47,568 nt of DNA from Desulfobulbaceae bacterium (GCA_023544645.1 JAMJFO010000024.1:1-47568), one strand, 5' to 3'; numbered from the stretch's first letter, positions 1 to 10,636 are shown. Numbers and translations are program-made. Notes: generated from the letters alone by a model not told the origin.

Positions 1-177
1 CAGCAGCTTTGCTGCCCGGTGTTCCTGGCAGCCCGGGAAAAGTGCCGGTGCAAGAGTGCCTTATGGGAGGATATCAGAAGCTTTTTCCGCAATTTCATCG
101 CCCCGTCCATGGAATTCATCTTGCGGGCCATCGGCCAGGGACTCAGGAAACAACACTATCAGGTGCAACTTGAATAG
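1..177 (+). CDS. 3' end of an unknown protein (partial)
   Basis: An open frame enters from the left edge and stops at TAG 175-177, giving a 58-residue C-terminal fragment. It has four cysteines early on (residues 4, 5, 15 and 17) and then a charged, apparently helical tail ending in QVQLE. The composition looks like real protein, and the other frames here are less convincing. The cysteine-rich start could be the last part of a metal-binding or Fe-S domain, but I do not recognise the family. It lies upstream of, and on the same strand as, the response regulator, with a 365-base gap, so co-transcription is uncertain. Confidence 0.45.
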   Translation, partial: QQLCCPVFLAAREKCRCKSALWEDIRSFFRNFIAPSMEFILRAIGQGLRKQHYQVQLE

Positions 178-542
178 TACAAGACGGGCAATCCGCACAA
201 TATCAAAGAACGGGTGTCTTTCAGCAACAAGGCTGGAAGAACGGTTGGTCAACTATTGCCCGAAGGACGAATTTTTAATGCCATTTCCGGCAATTTTTGC
301 CAGAATAGTTGAGCGAGCACCCATCAGGCTCGCCGCACAAGGCCGGACATGGCTAAAAATACATTTTCATCCCGAACTACCCATCAAAACGGGAGTGGCT
401 GGCATTTATCATTTTCGCGCGATACCATAACCTGTTCTGATTACATTGTAAACCGGTTATCCAATAGTGTTTGACTTCATCATGTTCATAACGGTACACT
501 AGAAAGACAAACTGAAATAATAACTCCAATACGAAAGCTGCA
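178..542. other. Intergenic region upstream of the response regulator
   Basis: No convincing gene is seen here; open frames on either strand have no start signal and no recognisable protein. A weak TTGACT hexamer lies near 470, but no good -10 follows it at the right distance. No sigma-54 -24/-12 element (TGGCAC...TTGCA) was found just upstream of the regulator. Confidence 0.4.
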
Positions 543-1934
543 ATGTCCTTTATTCTCATCGTTGATGATGAACTCAGCATGCGGGAATTCCTTAAGATCC
601 TGCTGGAAAAAGACGGCCACACCGTTGAGCTGGCCGCCGATGCCGCAACCGCGCTCAAGCTGGCTGCCGATAACGATTTCGATCTGGTCATTTCCGACAT
701 CAGGATGCCCGGGATGAGCGGGCTGGAAATGCTTGCCGAATTAAAAAAGAACCAGCCCGATCTTCCGGTCATTATGATCACCGCCTTTGCCTGCCCGGAA
801 GACGCCGTCAACGCCATGAAGAACGGCGCGTTTGATTACATCACCAAACCCTTTAAGGTTGACGAGATCAAGCAGGTCATCAAGTCGGCCACAACCAGGA
901 AAGCAACGGAAAAAGAAATACCCGCGACAGAGCTGTTTCATGACATAATCGGGCAGAGCCCGGAAATGATAAAAATATTTGACCTGATCAAGAGAATCGC
1001 ACCCACCCCGGCCAACGTCCTCATTTATGGAGAATCGGGAACCGGAAAAGAGCTCGTCGCTCAGGCCATCCATCGCTACAGCAGGGTGGCGGATGCGCCC
1101 TTTGTGCCCATTACCTGCAGCGCCATCCCGGAATCCCTGCTGGAGAGTGAGCTTTTCGGCCATGTCAAGGGATCATTCACCGGAGCAATCGCCAACAAGG
1201 ACGGCCTGTTTCAACAGGCGGACCGCGGCACGGCCTTTCTTGACGAAATCGGTGAATTAACCCCCATCATTCAGACAAAACTCCTGCGCTTTTTACAGGA
1301 AAGGGAATTCATGCCCGTGGGCAGCACCAGGACCCAAAAAGTCAATGTCAGGATCATTGCCGCCACCAACCGCAGCCTGGAGAAAGAAATTCTGGCCGGT
1401 AATTTCCGGGAGGACCTGTACTACAGACTTGCCGTCGTACCGATCAGGGTTCCGCCGCTCAGGGAGCGGAAAGGAGATGTCCCGCTGCTGGTCAACCATT
1501 TTCTTGAAAAATACTCCCGCCTGCTGGGCAAGAACATCCAGACTATTTCCTCCTACGGGCTCAAAGTACTCATGGAATATGATTTTCCGGGAAACGTCAG
1601 GGAGCTTGAAAACATCATCGAGCGCGGAGTCGCACTGGAATCATCCAATATTATTCTCCCCGAAAGCCTGGAACTGTCCACCCTTCGTCAACTGCAGCAG
1701 CAGGACAACAGCCATGGCAGCCACGCTCATGTCAAAACGCCTCTTTTCGTCGCTGCCGAAAATGAAAATGAACTGTATGAGCGCGGCATGGAGGATGTGC
1801 TTACCAGTCTGGAAAAAAAGATCATTACCCATGCCCTGGCAAAGAGCGGCAACTCAAAGATGCGGGCCGCGGAACTGCTCAAGGTCAGTTTCCGGTCGCT
1901 CAGGTACAAAACCAAGAAATATGACCTGGATTAA
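543..1934 (+). CDS. Sigma-54-dependent response regulator, NtrC/PilR family
   Basis: This 463-residue protein has the full NtrC layout. The receiver domain (about 1-120) has the acidic pair D8/D9, phospho-acceptor D52 in SDIRMPGMSG and conserved K102. The AAA+ ATPase domain (about 135-375) has Walker A GESGTGKE at 163-170, a GSFTGA loop at 210-215 that contacts sigma-54 (serine replaces the usual alanine), and Walker B FLDEIGEL near 232. A Fis-type helix-turn-helix closes the protein. Such proteins are phosphorylated by a partner kinase and remodel sigma-54 RNA polymerase at distant enhancers. The kinase is encoded 55 bases downstream. PilR is the closest match by layout, but no pilin gene is visible, so the target regulon is unknown. 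Confidence 0.93.
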   Translation: MSFILIVDDELSMREFLKILLEKDGHTVELAADAATALKLAADNDFDLVISDIRMPGMSGLEMLAELKKNQPDLPVIMITAFACPEDAVNAMKNGAFDYITKPFKVDEIKQVIKSATTRKATEKEIPATELFHDIIGQSPEMIKIFDLIKRIAPTPANVLIYGESGTGKELVAQAIHRYSRVADAPFVPITCSAIPESLLESELFGHVKGSFTGAIANKDGLFQQADRGTAFLDEIGELTPIIQTKLLRFLQEREFMPVGSTRTQKVNVRIIAATNRSLEKEILAGNFREDLYYRLAVVPIRVPPLRERKGDVPLLVNHFLEKYSRLLGKNIQTISSYGLKVLMEYDFPGNVRELENIIERGVALESSNIILPESLELSTLRQLQQQDNSHGSHAHVKTPLFVAAENENELYERGMEDVLTSLEKKIITHALAKSGNSKMRAAELLKVSFRSLRYKTKKYDLD

Positions 1935-1989
1935 ACAGTGACCGCAAGTAACCGGCCGCGAAACAGAACCTGCCAGCATAGAGCCGACC

Positions 1990-3705
1990 ATGGCATTTTC
2001 TGATTTCTTCAAGAATATCACTCCGATCAGAGATACCGACGAACAGCTGCGAAGCCACATCCTCTGGTTCATCTTCATCCGGGTTCTACTTTTCACCCTG
2101 CTGCTCGGGATAACCTATGTTTTTCATTCCAAGGACAGGCCGATCATCCTGCCTCCTTTTTTTGTCATCCTGACCTTCATCCTTGTTTTATACGGTTATT
2201 CGATCGCTTCAGCCCTTTATCTGCAGAAACAGACCATTCACCTGCGAAGGTTCGGATTGGTCCAGCTGCTGTCCGATACGATCTTCATGGCCCTGCTGGT
2301 TTATGCAACAGGATGCAGCCAGTCCATATTCACCGCGGTCTTCATCCTGCCCATCATTGCCGGCGGCCTGATCCTTTACCGGATCGGCGGCCTGATACCG
2401 GCTTCGGCCGCGACCATCCTCTACGGGTTTGTTCTTACACTGGAATACCTGAACTATATCCCTGCTTATTTTCATGATGCCAGGTATATACCGCTGGAAG
2501 ATATCCAGGTGGCCATGAACGTTTTTGCCGTCTACGGCCTCACTTTTTTTCTCATCGCCCTGCTCAGCGGCATGCTTGCCCAACGCCTCCGGAAAACCGA
2601 AGACGCCCTCACCCGGACTGAACAGAAATTTGACCGGCTCCTTCTCCTGTATAAGCAGATCTTTGATGATATTATCACCGGGATAATCACTGTTGATAAC
2701 GCCGATGTTATCACCTCGTTCAATCCTGCCGCGGAAAACATCACCGGCTATCCGCAAAAGGATATGGTCGGAAGGCGGCTCAAGGATATCTTTCCCCAGT
2801 TATGCACCGACAGCGGTGAACGTCATGTAGCCGATCTGGAGAAAAAAAACGGCATCAACATCAGAATCGGCTTCTCCTGCTCCACCCTGCGCATGTCTTC
2901 CGACCCAGCGCTCAAAGAGCCTGAATGCACCAACTGCAAAGTTATCACCCTCCAGGACATCAGCCGGGTGGAGGAAATGGAACAACAGGTGCGTAAAGCG
3001 GAAAAAATGGCCGCCATTGGTGAACTGAGCGCTTCCATCGCCCATGATTTCAGGAATCCCCTGGCAGCCATTTCCGGATCCGCGCAGATACTGGATATTG
3101 AATTGGACAATGGCCGGCCTAATGAGACGACTACGCAGCACAGCCTGACCAAAATTATCCTGCGTGAATCGGACAGGATGGCCAGGACCATCACCAATTT
3201 CCTTGACTATGCCCGCCCGGCGGCTCCGGCCCCTGAATGGTTTAACCTGCTCAAGCTGGCCACGGAAACAGCCGATGCCATTTCAAAAATAATGCGCAAT
3301 GAAAACATATCATGCCGGATTCAGCTTACGATTCCGGACAGACTGGAGATATACGCGGACAGACAACTCATCCAGCTTGCCCTCGGACACCTGCTGAAAA
3401 ACAGCTGCTATGCCTCGCGAAAAACCCAGGCCCCCATTTTTCTCTCCGCAATTGACGAAGCCGACGGCAACCAGATCATCATTGAAGTAAAAGACCGGGG
3501 TGAAGGCTTTGCCGCGGAACTTAAAGAAAAAATGACGGATCCGTTCTTCTCAACCAGAGAAGACACTGCGGGACTCGGCCTGGCCATAGTTCAACAGATC
3601 GTGGCAAGCCATGGCGGTGAAATGGAGATAAACGGCGACGAAAACCAGGGCTGCATCGTACGGGTTACCCTGCCGATTCCGGAAGCTACTCCCGAACCAC
3701 TTTGA
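1990..3705 (+). CDS. Membrane sensor histidine kinase, PilS/NtrB-like
   Basis: This 571-residue protein pairs with the preceding regulator. About 190 N-terminal residues form roughly six hydrophobic membrane segments, as in PilS. A PAS domain follows (about 220-330, with [15 protein letters not shown]) and carries a CxxC-like pair near 313-316 (ECTNCK). The HisKA domain has the H-box [16 protein letters not shown] with phospho-accepting H352, and the HATPase domain has DRGEGF and GLGLAIV. It should autophosphorylate on H352 and pass the phosphate to D52 of the regulator. The order regulator-then-kinase reverses the commoner pilS-pilR order. Its last 20 bases overlap the 3' end of the convergent murA. 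The signal sensed is unknown. Confidence 0.9.
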   Translation: MAFSDFFKNITPIRDTDEQLRSHILWFIFIRVLLFTLLLGITYVFHSKDRPIILPPFFVILTFILVLYGYSIASALYLQKQTIHLRRFGLVQLLSDTIFMALLVYATGCSQSIFTAVFILPIIAGGLILYRIGGLIPASAATILYGFVLTLEYLNYIPAYFHDARYIPLEDIQVAMNVFAVYGLTFFLIALLSGMLAQRLRKTEDALTRTEQKFDRLLLLYKQIFDDIITGIITVDNADVITSFNPAAENITGYPQKDMVGRRLKDIFPQLCTDSGERHVADLEKKNGINIRIGFSCSTLRMSSDPALKEPECTNCKVITLQDISRVEEMEQQVRKAEKMAAIGELSASIAHDFRNPLAAISGSAQILDIELDNGRPNETTTQHSLTKIILRESDRMARTITNFLDYARPAAPAPEWFNLLKLATETADAISKIMRNENISCRIQLTIPDRLEIYADRQLIQLALGHLLKNSCYASRKTQAPIFLSAIDEADGNQIIIEVKDRGEGFAAELKEKMTDPFFSTREDTAGLGLAIVQQIVASHGGEMEINGDENQGCIVRVTLPIPEATPEPL

Positions 3706-4966
3706 TCCTGGCCCCCAGTTTGCGCATTTTTTCGGCCATGTTTTCATAGCCCCGTTCAAGATGATAAATTCTGGAAATCTCGGTAATCCCCTCGGCGGCG
3801 AGGCCGGCAATCACCAGTGATGCCGACGCCCGGAGATCGGTGGCCATGACCGGCGCCCCGCAAAGCTCCCCCCGCTTCTTTCCGGTGACAATGGCCGTAC
3901 AACCATCAATCTTTATATCGGCTCCCATACGCTGCAGTTCGGCAACGTGCATGAATCGATTTTCAAAAATGGTTTCGTGAATCACACTGACGCCCTCTGC
4001 CGTGGTCATAAGGGCCATGAATTGTGCCTGCAGATCCGTTGGAAAACCCGGATAGGGCATGGTCCTGATATCAACACTGCGCAGATTTCTTGAACCCTCC
4101 GTCCAACCGGGGGACGTGACAGTAAACGACGTATCATGTTCCTTGATCTGGATACCGGTTCCACGCAACTTTTCGACAAGCGAAGGCAGGTGATCCGGTA
4201 TACATCCCTGAACGGTCACCTCTCCCCCCGCGGCAGCAGCAGCGATCAGGTAGGTGCCGGCTTCAATCCGGTCTGGAATAATGGTGGCTTCAGCCTCGGC
4301 AAGTCTTTCGACACCGTGAACGGTAAGCCTGTCTGAATCACGTCCCTCTATTTCGGCGCCCATGCTCACAAGCATATCAATCAGGTTGCCGACCTCTGGT
4401 TCCCGGGCGGCATTCTTGATCACGGTTGTGCCGCTGGCGGTAACCGAGGCCATCAGGAGGTTCTCGGTGCCGGTCACGGTGGGATTATCGAAATAGACCA
4501 CATTGCCCTGCAGCCTTCCCTGCGCGGAAGCCTCAACGTATCCTTTTTCCAGGACCGTTTTCACCCCGAGCTGCTCAAATCCCCGGACATGATAATTTAT
4601 GGGACGAGCGCCGATGGCACAACCACCCGGCAGCGACACCCTGGCCAATCCCACCCTGGCAAGGAGTGGTCCCAGGACTAGCACCGAGGCCCGCATGGTC
4701 TTGACCAGTTCGTAGGGAGCCTCGGCTCCGGTCAGTTCCGAGGTGTCCAGGTAAACGGTTCCTCCCTCCCTTGACCATCGGGTGCCGAGGGTCTCAAGCA
4801 CCTTGAGCATTGTCCTGGTATCCCGCAGGTCCGGAACATTATGCAGCACATGCCGGCCGGGAGTAATAAGCGAAGCGGCCATAAGAGGCAATGCGGCATT
4901 TTTCGATCCGCTTACGGCAACCGTCCCGTTAAGGGGAACGCCCCCTTCCAGAATTATCTTATCCAT
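3686..4966 (-). CDS. murA: UDP-N-acetylglucosamine 1-carboxyvinyltransferase
   Basis: At 426 residues this is a full-length MurA, which transfers enolpyruvate from PEP to UDP-GlcNAc in the first committed cytoplasmic step of peptidoglycan synthesis. The N-terminus has the invariant K22-N23 pair (SGSKNAALP). The catalytic loop [11 protein letters not shown] keeps the cysteine (C116) alkylated by fosfomycin, so the enzyme should be drug sensitive. A Shine-Dalgarno AAGGA lies 7 bases before the ATG. Its start overlaps the end of prmC by 13 bases, so it is the last gene of a prfA-prmC-murA unit. Its 3' end overlaps the histidine kinase gene on the other strand. Confidence 0.97.
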   Translation of the reverse strand: MDKIILEGGVPLNGTVAVSGSKNAALPLMAASLITPGRHVLHNVPDLRDTRTMLKVLETLGTRWSREGGTVYLDTSELTGAEAPYELVKTMRASVLVLGPLLARVGLARVSLPGGCAIGARPINYHVRGFEQLGVKTVLEKGYVEASAQGRLQGNVVYFDNPTVTGTENLLMASVTASGTTVIKNAAREPEVGNLIDMLVSMGAEIEGRDSDRLTVHGVERLAEAEATIIPDRIEAGTYLIAAAAAGGEVTVQGCIPDHLPSLVEKLRGTGIQIKEHDTSFTVTSPGWTEGSRNLRSVDIRTMPYPGFPTDLQAQFMALMTTAEGVSVIHETIFENRFMHVAELQRMGADIKIDGCTAIVTGKKRGELCGAPVMATDLRASASLVIAGLAAEGITEISRIYHLERGYENMAEKMRKLGARIKVVRE

Positions 4967-5838
4967 TCCTTTTTTCCTTTTCTTCGTGCTTGCAAAAGCC
5001 GTTGCCGCCCGGACCAGTCCGGCAGAACCGCAACATGCTCATACTCATCAGCGACATGCTCCGCAAACAGCCTTTGCACCTTTTCCCCCTGGTCAGAACC
5101 GATCTCAATAAACAACCAGCCCCCGGGGAGAAGATACCGGTACGCCTGGTCAGCCAGCTGCCTTATCACCTCCAGCCCTTCCGCTCCTCCGGTCAGCGCC
5201 GCCCGCGGCTCCCACTCCCTGACTTCGGGTTCAAGGCCGGCAATATCGGCTTCGTCAATGTAGGGCGGATTAGCGACAATGAGTTCGAATTGCGCTGCCT
5301 GCCTCATGCCGGTAAAGAGATCGGAGCATACCGGGAAAATGGCATGTTCCCGTGCTAACCGGTGAAAGTTCTGTGCGGCAATATGCAGGGCATCCGCTGA
5401 ACTGTCAACCGCAATCACTTGACTGGCTTCCAGCTCCCTGGCAAGAACAACCGCGATAACTCCACTGCCCGTGCACATGTCGAGCACGGCCCCATGATGA
5501 AAACCGTTTTTTTTCAATACAGCCAGAACCGTATCGATGACAAACTCTGTTTCAGGACGCGGAACCAGTACCGCCGGTGAGACAATAAAATCAAGAGACC
5601 AGAATTCTCTGGAGCCGATAATATAGTGAAGGGGTTCGCGGGAAAGTCTTCGCTCGAGAATTTCATGGAACCGCACAAGATCACGACCTGGAATCTTCGC
5701 GGCGCCATCAAGGACCAGTCGGCTCCTGTTCAGGCCGAAGCAGAATTCAAACAGCTGGGCCGCGTCGGCATGGCCATTTTCAATGCCTGCCTGCCGGAGC
5801 CTGACGACTGTCTGTTTGTACAGCTGAGCAAATTCCAT
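4954..5838 (-). CDS. prmC: Peptide chain release factor N5-glutamine methyltransferase
   Basis: This 294-residue class I SAM-dependent methyltransferase modifies the glutamine of the GGQ motif in release factors 1 and 2 and so speeds peptide release. It has an N-terminal helical domain, the SAM-binding motif [12 protein letters not shown] near 119-130 and the substrate-binding NPPY at 190-193. The gene directly follows prfA, which encodes its substrate, after 48 bases. It overlaps murA by 13 bases, so the three are probably co-transcribed. No strong Shine-Dalgarno is visible before its ATG. Confidence 0.96.
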   Translation of the reverse strand: MEFAQLYKQTVVRLRQAGIENGHADAAQLFEFCFGLNRSRLVLDGAAKIPGRDLVRFHEILERRLSREPLHYIIGSREFWSLDFIVSPAVLVPRPETEFVIDTVLAVLKKNGFHHGAVLDMCTGSGVIAVVLARELEASQVIAVDSSADALHIAAQNFHRLAREHAIFPVCSDLFTGMRQAAQFELIVANPPYIDEADIAGLEPEVREWEPRAALTGGAEGLEVIRQLADQAYRYLLPGGWLFIEIGSDQGEKVQRLFAEHVADEYEHVAVLPDWSGRQRLLQARRKGKKEWIR

Positions 5839-5886
5839 GTTCAGAACACACCCGACAGAAGGAGAACATGGCCGGGCATGGATGTG

Positions 5887-6954
5887 CTAGCAGGCTTTGA
5901 GTGCCTCGGTCTGATAATGCGTCTCCAGGGGATCGATTATATCGTCAAGCAGGCCGGCCATTACCTGATCAAGCTTGTACAGGGTCAAATTGATCCGGTG
6001 GTCGGTAACCCGTCCCTGGGGAAAATTATAGGTCCGGATCCTTTCACTGCGGTCGCCTGTTCCCACCTGGCTTTTCCGGTTTTCCGATACGGCGTCGTGA
6101 TGCTCCTGCTCGATCTTGTCCAGCAGCCTGGCCCGCAGGACCTGCAGGGCCTTGGCCTTGTTCTTGTGCTGTGATTTTTCGTCCTGACAGGTAACGACCA
6201 GACCGGTGGGCAGATGCGTTACCCTGACCGCCGAATCGGTGGTATTGACGCTTTGCCCGCCCGGACCCGAAGAACGATAGACATCGAATTTCAATTCATT
6301 GGGCTCGATATGCAGATCGACCTCGTCGGCCTCGGGAATGATGGCAACAGTCACCGCTGAAGTGTGAATACGCCCCTGGGTTTCAGTTTCCGGAACCCGC
6401 TGCACCCGGTGGACACCGGATTCATACTTGAGCCGTGAGTAAACCGAATCGCCGCTGATCAGGGCGATGATCTCCTTGAACCCGCCTATGCCGATGGGGT
6501 TGCTGCTCATGACCTCGACTTTCCAGTTCCTGGTTTCCGCGTAGCGGCTGTACATCCTGAAAAGATTGGCCGCAAAAAGGGCTGCCTCATCACCACCGGT
6601 GCCGGCCCGTATCTCAAGGAAAATATTCTTGTCGTCGTTGGGATCCCTGGGGAGCAGCAAACGGCGGATATCCTGCTCAAGTCCCTTCTTCTTTTCCTTC
6701 AGCTCCGCACGTTCCAACTGGGCCAGTTCATGCAGTTCCGCATCGGCAGCGTCATCATGCAGCAGTTCTTTATTACCGGCAATGTCATTTTCTATTCGCC
6801 GGTATTTCTGATAAAGGGTGTTCAGCTTCGAAACCCGGGAATGATCGCGGACCACCTGCTGATATTTTTTCTGGTCGCTTATGAGCTGCGCATCGGAAAG
6901 CAGCTGTTCAAGCTCATCCAGTTTTTCCTGTATGTCAGCAAGGTTTTCAAACAT
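5887..6954 (-). CDS. prfA: Peptide chain release factor 1
   Basis: This 355-residue protein is RF1, which reads UAA and UAG and triggers peptidyl-tRNA hydrolysis. The GGQ motif lies at 232-234 within [17 protein letters not shown]. The codon-recognition tripeptide is PET at 188-190, of the RF1 P-x-T type rather than the SPF of RF2. The N-terminal coiled region is rich in lysine and glutamate, as is normal. It is followed by prmC, the enzyme that methylates Q234. An intrinsic terminator separates it from rpmE upstream, so it probably has its own promoter, which I could not place. Confidence 0.97.
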   Translation of the reverse strand: MFENLADIQEKLDELEQLLSDAQLISDQKKYQQVVRDHSRVSKLNTLYQKYRRIENDIAGNKELLHDDAADAELHELAQLERAELKEKKKGLEQDIRRLLLPRDPNDDKNIFLEIRAGTGGDEAALFAANLFRMYSRYAETRNWKVEVMSSNPIGIGGFKEIIALISGDSVYSRLKYESGVHRVQRVPETETQGRIHTSAVTVAIIPEADEVDLHIEPNELKFDVYRSSGPGGQSVNTTDSAVRVTHLPTGLVVTCQDEKSQHKNKAKALQVLRARLLDKIEQEHHDAVSENRKSQVGTGDRSERIRTYNFPQGRVTDHRINLTLYKLDQVMAGLLDDIIDPLETHYQTEALKAC

Positions 6955-6976
6955 GTCAATTGCCCGTCAAAAAGAC

Positions 6977-7015
6977 AAAAAAAACCACATGGCAAGGCCA
7001 GACCTCACCATGTGG
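6977..7015 (-). terminator. Intrinsic terminator after rpmE
   Basis: CCACATGG (6985-6992) and CCATGTGG (7008-7015) form a perfect 8-bp stem with a 15-base loop. On the - strand the stem is followed by eight Ts (complement of 6977-6984), the pattern of a Rho-independent terminator for rpmE. An A-run on the other side means it could work weakly in both directions. It lies 12 bases past the rpmE stop and 23 bases before the prfA start. Confidence 0.8.
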
Positions 7016-7026
7016 AAAAAATTCGA

Positions 7027-7257
7027 CTATTTCTGGTCTTTCTGGTCTTTCTGGGCCAGATGCTTGGCATACTTTTTCTTGAACTTCTCAATTCGCCCGG
7101 CGGTGTCAACCAGCTTCTGCTTGCCGGTAAAGAAGGGATGGCATGCGGAACAGATTTCAACACTGATCTCGTCATTCACCGAACCGAGCTCAAACTCGCT
7201 TCCGCAGGCGCATTTTGCCTTAATTTTGTGGTATTCAGGATGGATTTCAGGTTTCAC
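7027..7257 (-). CDS. rpmE: 50S ribosomal protein bL31, zinc-binding form
   Basis: This 76-residue bL31 begins with the family's IHPEYH signature. It has the four zinc-coordinating cysteines (C16, C18, C36, C39) of the C+ form, which is made under zinc sufficiency. The start is GTG at 7255-7257, preceded by GGAGG about 10 bases upstream; no ATG would keep the conserved N-terminus. The C-terminus ends in a lysine/glutamine-rich repeat (QKDQKDQK). It lies between rho and prfA, as in many Desulfobacterota, and is followed by a strong terminator. Confidence 0.96.
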   Translation of the reverse strand: MKPEIHPEYHKIKAKCACGSEFELGSVNDEISVEICSACHPFFTGKQKLVDTAGRIEKFKKKYAKHLAQKDQKDQK

Positions 7258-7363
7258 GGTTACTCGGCCTCCAGAAATATTTCGTTACTGATTAATTCAT
7301 ACACTACAATGAGAACTTATCATATTACAGCGTCTGAATTAATTTTTAAAGAGAAAAGAATGA

Positions 7364-8611
7364 TCAACTGTTCATCGAGGCAAAAAATTCGTCATTGGTT
7401 GTAGTCTGGCGCATCCTGTCGATGAGGAATTCCATGGCATCCGCGGGATTCATGGAAGAAAGCAGTTTTCGCAATATCCATATCCGGTTCAGATCGTCCT
7501 CGGGGATCAGCAGGTCTTCCTTGCGTGTTCCGGACTTCTGGATATCAATGGACGGATAGATACGGCGATCAGACATTTTACGATCCAGAACCAGCTCCAT
7601 GTTACCGGTGCCCTTGAACTCCTCAAAGATCACGTCGTCCATCCGGCTGCCGGTTTCAATGAGGGCGGTGGCAAGGATGGTCAGGCTGCCCCCCTCCTCG
7701 ATATTACGGGCAGAGCCGAAAAACCGTTTGGGACGGTGCAGGGCATTGGCCTCCACACCGCCGGACAGGATCTTTCCGGAAGCGGGAGTTACCGTGTTAT
7801 ATGCCCGCGCAAGCCGGGTGATCGAATCCAGCAGAATTACCACATCCCGCTTGTGCTCAACCAGCCGTTTTGCCTTTTCGATGACCATTTCAGCGACCTG
7901 GATATGCCTCTGCGGCGGTTCGTCAAAAGTTGAACTGACGACCTCGGCAGCAACATTACGCTTCATATCGGTAACCTCTTCCGGGCGTTCATCGATCAGC
8001 AGGACAATGAGAGTGATTTCTTTATGATTATGGACTATGGAATTGGCAATTTTCTGCATCAGAACCGTCTTGCCTGTCCGGGGAGGAGCAACAATCAATC
8101 CGCGCTGTCCCTTGCCCAGCGGCGCCATGATATCCATCACCCGCATGGAAAAATTGTCCGGCTGGTACTCAAGCTTGATCCGCTCTTCAGGATGCAGAGG
8201 CGTCAGGTTAACGAACAGCGTTTTGTTCCTTGAAGCTTCGGGCGGTTCAAAATTAACCGTATCCACCTTCAGCATGGCGAAATAACGCTCGTTATCCTTG
8301 GGCGCGCGAACTTCGCCTTCAATGGTGTCGCCGGTTCTCAGATTGAGCCTGCGGATCTGGGACGGGGAAACGTAAATATCATCGGGGCCGGGAAGGTAAT
8401 TGTAATCAGGCGCCCGCAAAAAACCGAATCCATCCTGGAGGACTTCAAGGACACCGCTGCCGCGCAATTTCCCGTCCTGATCACCCTGTGCCTTGAGTAT
8501 GGCGAAGATGAGCTCCTGCTTCCGCAGCGAGCTGTACCCTTCAATTTCGAGTTCTGCCGCCATTTCGACCAACTCGTTGATTTTCTTGTTTTTCAGTTCA
8601 GACGGGTTCAT
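7364..8611 (-). CDS. rho: Transcription termination factor Rho
   Basis: This 415-residue protein is Rho, the hexameric RNA-dependent ATPase that ends transcription at Rho-dependent sites. It has the N-terminal Rho_N helical domain ([16 protein letters not shown]), the cold-shock-like RNA-binding domain ([22 protein letters not shown]), and the RecA-like motor with P-loop APPRTGKT at 175-182 and [13 protein letters not shown]. Length is normal, without the large N-terminal insertions of some phyla. GGAGG lies 12 bases before the ATG. A long leader of about 470 bases with no gene precedes it, as is usual for rho, which represses its own synthesis. Confidence 0.97.
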   Translation of the reverse strand: MNPSELKNKKINELVEMAAELEIEGYSSLRKQELIFAILKAQGDQDGKLRGSGVLEVLQDGFGFLRAPDYNYLPGPDDIYVSPSQIRRLNLRTGDTIEGEVRAPKDNERYFAMLKVDTVNFEPPEASRNKTLFVNLTPLHPEERIKLEYQPDNFSMRVMDIMAPLGKGQRGLIVAPPRTGKTVLMQKIANSIVHNHKEITLIVLLIDERPEEVTDMKRNVAAEVVSSTFDEPPQRHIQVAEMVIEKAKRLVEHKRDVVILLDSITRLARAYNTVTPASGKILSGGVEANALHRPKRFFGSARNIEEGGSLTILATALIETGSRMDDVIFEEFKGTGNMELVLDRKMSDRRIYPSIDIQKSGTRKEDLLIPEDDLNRIWILRKLLSSMNPADAMEFLIDRMRQTTTNDEFFASMNS

Positions 8612-9083
8612 TGATTGGTTTTTCCTCCAGAAATAAAAAATGGTGTTGGTATGGGATATGCGGGATGCCGCTCAGTATCAGATAATACTCCGACAATAAA
8701 GCCCCCGCTTTATCATCGTTTGCCACGGCTTTAATTCAGCAGATAGCAAAAGCATTGGTGTTGTTGCCGCGCGATTTTTGCGCCTATTATTCAATCTTTT
8801 CGTTATTCAAATAAAACTGGAAAATGGCAGGTACAATTCAGGAACAGTTATCAGGCTTCAAGTATTTTCAGATATACTGCGATATACTCTTCTCTACAGC
8901 ATGCAATAAATATTTTATGATTTTTCAGGATAGTGAAACCGATCGGCAGGATCGCTTAATTTGAGCACCTTTTGATAGGGATTCAATATTGTCTTTCCAG
9001 ATATCTGTCAATAACTTTCTTGCGATTTTTTACTTTTGCCGCCCGTAACCGTATAAGTTCATGGCCTCATCACCTTTGCCTGA
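8612..9083 (-). other. Untranslated region upstream of rho
   Basis: There are 472 bases between the coaE stop and the rho start with no supported gene on either strand. The stretch is AT-rich and has no strong hairpin with a T-run. A long leader is typical of rho genes and may hold the sites through which Rho terminates its own transcript; here that is inference. A weak promoter candidate lies at its far end. Confidence 0.45.
8983..9011 (-). promoter_or_regulatory. rho: Possible rho promoter
   Basis: On the - strand a perfect -35 hexamer TTGACA (complement of 9006-9011) is followed after 17 bases by TATTGA (complement of 8983-8988), which keeps only the TAT of the consensus. It would give a leader of about 365 bases. 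The -35 is good and the -10 weak. Confidence 0.3.
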
Positions 9084-9093
9084 TCAGGCAAAG
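9074..9093. repeat. Perfect 20-bp palindrome at the coaE stop
   Basis: CTTTGCCTGA followed by TCAGGCAAAG is a perfect 20-bp palindrome spanning the last codons and stop of coaE. On the - strand no T-run follows, so it is not a classic intrinsic terminator. It could be a transcript-end stabiliser, a Rho-associated pause hairpin or a protein-binding site. Confidence 0.6.
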
Positions 9094-9686
9094 TGACACT
9101 CCAGCCACCCTGCCAGGTGCGCCGTTTGCATCCGGGTCAACAGCCAGCAGTTCCGGTTATCAATAACATGATCGGCGCGCATGGCTTTCTCCCCGATTGC
9201 CATCTGAGCGGAAACAGCCTTGGCCGCCTCATCCGGAGGGACATTATCTCGACCGCACACCCGCCGGCAGCAGGTCAGCCGGTCGGCGTACACCACAACT
9301 GTACGCAGGAATGCATCCTCCCAACCCGCCTCGAAAAGAAGGGGCACATCAACCAGAACCGGCCCCTCAATATCTTTTGTTCTGCGTCGCAGCAAATCCA
9401 GCGCTAGCGGATGAATGAGCTTGTCCACCTGCAGACGCATTCCATCATCTGCAAAAATGGCTGATCGCAAGACGCTCCGGCGCAGCCTGCCGTCCGGTCG
9501 AAAAAAAGATTCATCCACACAGGCCTTCAAAGCAAGCCATCCCGGCATTTCAACCTCCAGAAGCTCCCGGCAGACCTGGTCAATGTCTATCCGCGGCAAA
9601 CGGGCATATGCCGCCCAGAAGCGGCTGACACAGCTCTTGCCGGAACCGATGCCTCCGGTAATGCCGATTAAATGACTGCCACTCAT
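9084..9686 (-). CDS. coaE: Dephospho-CoA kinase
   Basis: This 200-residue P-loop kinase carries out the last step of coenzyme A synthesis, phosphorylating the 3' hydroxyl of dephospho-CoA. The Walker A motif GITGGIGSGKS lies at about residues 8-18, followed by DIDQVCREL and the lid region around RLTCCRRV. Its ATG overlaps the rluD stop by 4 bases (ATGA), so it is translationally coupled to rluD. Some framework residues differ from the usual (VCREL for the common ARE/VVRE), but the P-loop and length fit well. Confidence 0.94.
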   Translation of the reverse strand: MSGSHLIGITGGIGSGKSCVSRFWAAYARLPRIDIDQVCRELLEVEMPGWLALKACVDESFFRPDGRLRRSVLRSAIFADDGMRLQVDKLIHPLALDLLRRRTKDIEGPVLVDVPLLFEAGWEDAFLRTVVVYADRLTCCRRVCGRDNVPPDEAAKAVSAQMAIGEKAMRADHVIDNRNCWLLTRMQTAHLAGWLECHFA

Positions 9687-10636
9687 GGTTTTTCTGCAAC
9701 CATGTTGCGACGCAACCTGTCAAGGAGAAGCTCCATATCAGGCCACAGGGGGGCAGAAAAGGCCATGGGCTCACGGGTAACAGGATGAGCAAAAGAAAGA
9801 GCGGAAGCATGCAGCAGCTGTCTTGATACAGGAATCCCGATAGAATCTGGGACACGACCTCCATACAGAAAATCACCGGCCACCGGGCAGCCCAGCGAAG
9901 CCATATGGACCCGGATCTGGTGGGTCCGGCCGGTTTCAAGATCCAGCTCAACAAAACACATCCCCGAATCAAACCGTTCAAGAACCCGGTAACGTGTTGC
10001 CGCGTAACGCCCACCTGTATGCCGCACAGCCATTTTTTTCCTTTTCACCGGATGCCGCCCGATGGGAGCCGCAATCCTTCCCGTTGTAGCCGGTGGACAG
10101 CGCAGCAGAAGAGCATGGTATGTCTTACTGATGCTCCGGTTGCGAAAATCATCCGTCAGTTGGCGCAGGGCGGCATCAGACTTGGCAACCAGCATTATTC
10201 CCGAAGTATCCTTGTCCAGGCGGTGCACAATACCGGGGCGCTGCTCCTCCACCCCGGGTAGGGCGTCGCAATGATACAGCAACCCGTGAGCAAGAGTTCC
10301 GCTCCGATGACCGGCGGCAGGATGCACGACCAGTCCCGGCGGCTTGACCAGCACCAGGATATCCTCGTCTTCATGGAGAATGGCAAACTCAATCTTTTCC
10401 GGTATTAATTCCGATGAGGCCTGGGGCGGAATCGAAACCCTGATACGTTCTCCGCAACGAACGCGATACCCGGCCTTATTCGGCCTACCGTCCACAAGCA
10501 CCTGGCCGCCGTGGATAAGTTTGCCCAGGGAAGATCGCGAAAATTGCGCCAGTTGAAGCGTCAGATACATATCAAGCCGCGCACCGGCCTGATCAGGAGA
10601 AACGGTAAAGGAAAAGCTTGGCAGGCTTTTCTGCAT
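9683..10636 (-). CDS. rluD: Ribosomal large-subunit pseudouridine synthase, RluD family
   Basis: This 317-residue RluA/RluD-family pseudouridine synthase has an N-terminal S4 RNA-binding domain (about 15-75, ARLDMYLTLQLAQFSRSSLGKLI) and the catalytic motif GIVHRLDKDTSG, with the essential aspartate at about D141. RluD makes pseudouridines in helix 69 of 23S rRNA; the exact targets here are inferred from the S4 domain and length. It is coupled to coaE by a 4-base overlap and lies downstream of carD after 62 bases without a clear terminator. Confidence 0.93.
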   Translation of the reverse strand: MQKSLPSFSFTVSPDQAGARLDMYLTLQLAQFSRSSLGKLIHGGQVLVDGRPNKAGYRVRCGERIRVSIPPQASSELIPEKIEFAILHEDEDILVLVKPPGLVVHPAAGHRSGTLAHGLLYHCDALPGVEEQRPGIVHRLDKDTSGIMLVAKSDAALRQLTDDFRNRSISKTYHALLLRCPPATTGRIAAPIGRHPVKRKKMAVRHTGGRYAATRYRVLERFDSGMCFVELDLETGRTHQIRVHMASLGCPVAGDFLYGGRVPDSIGIPVSRQLLHASALSFAHPVTREPMAFSAPLWPDMELLLDRLRRNMVAEKP

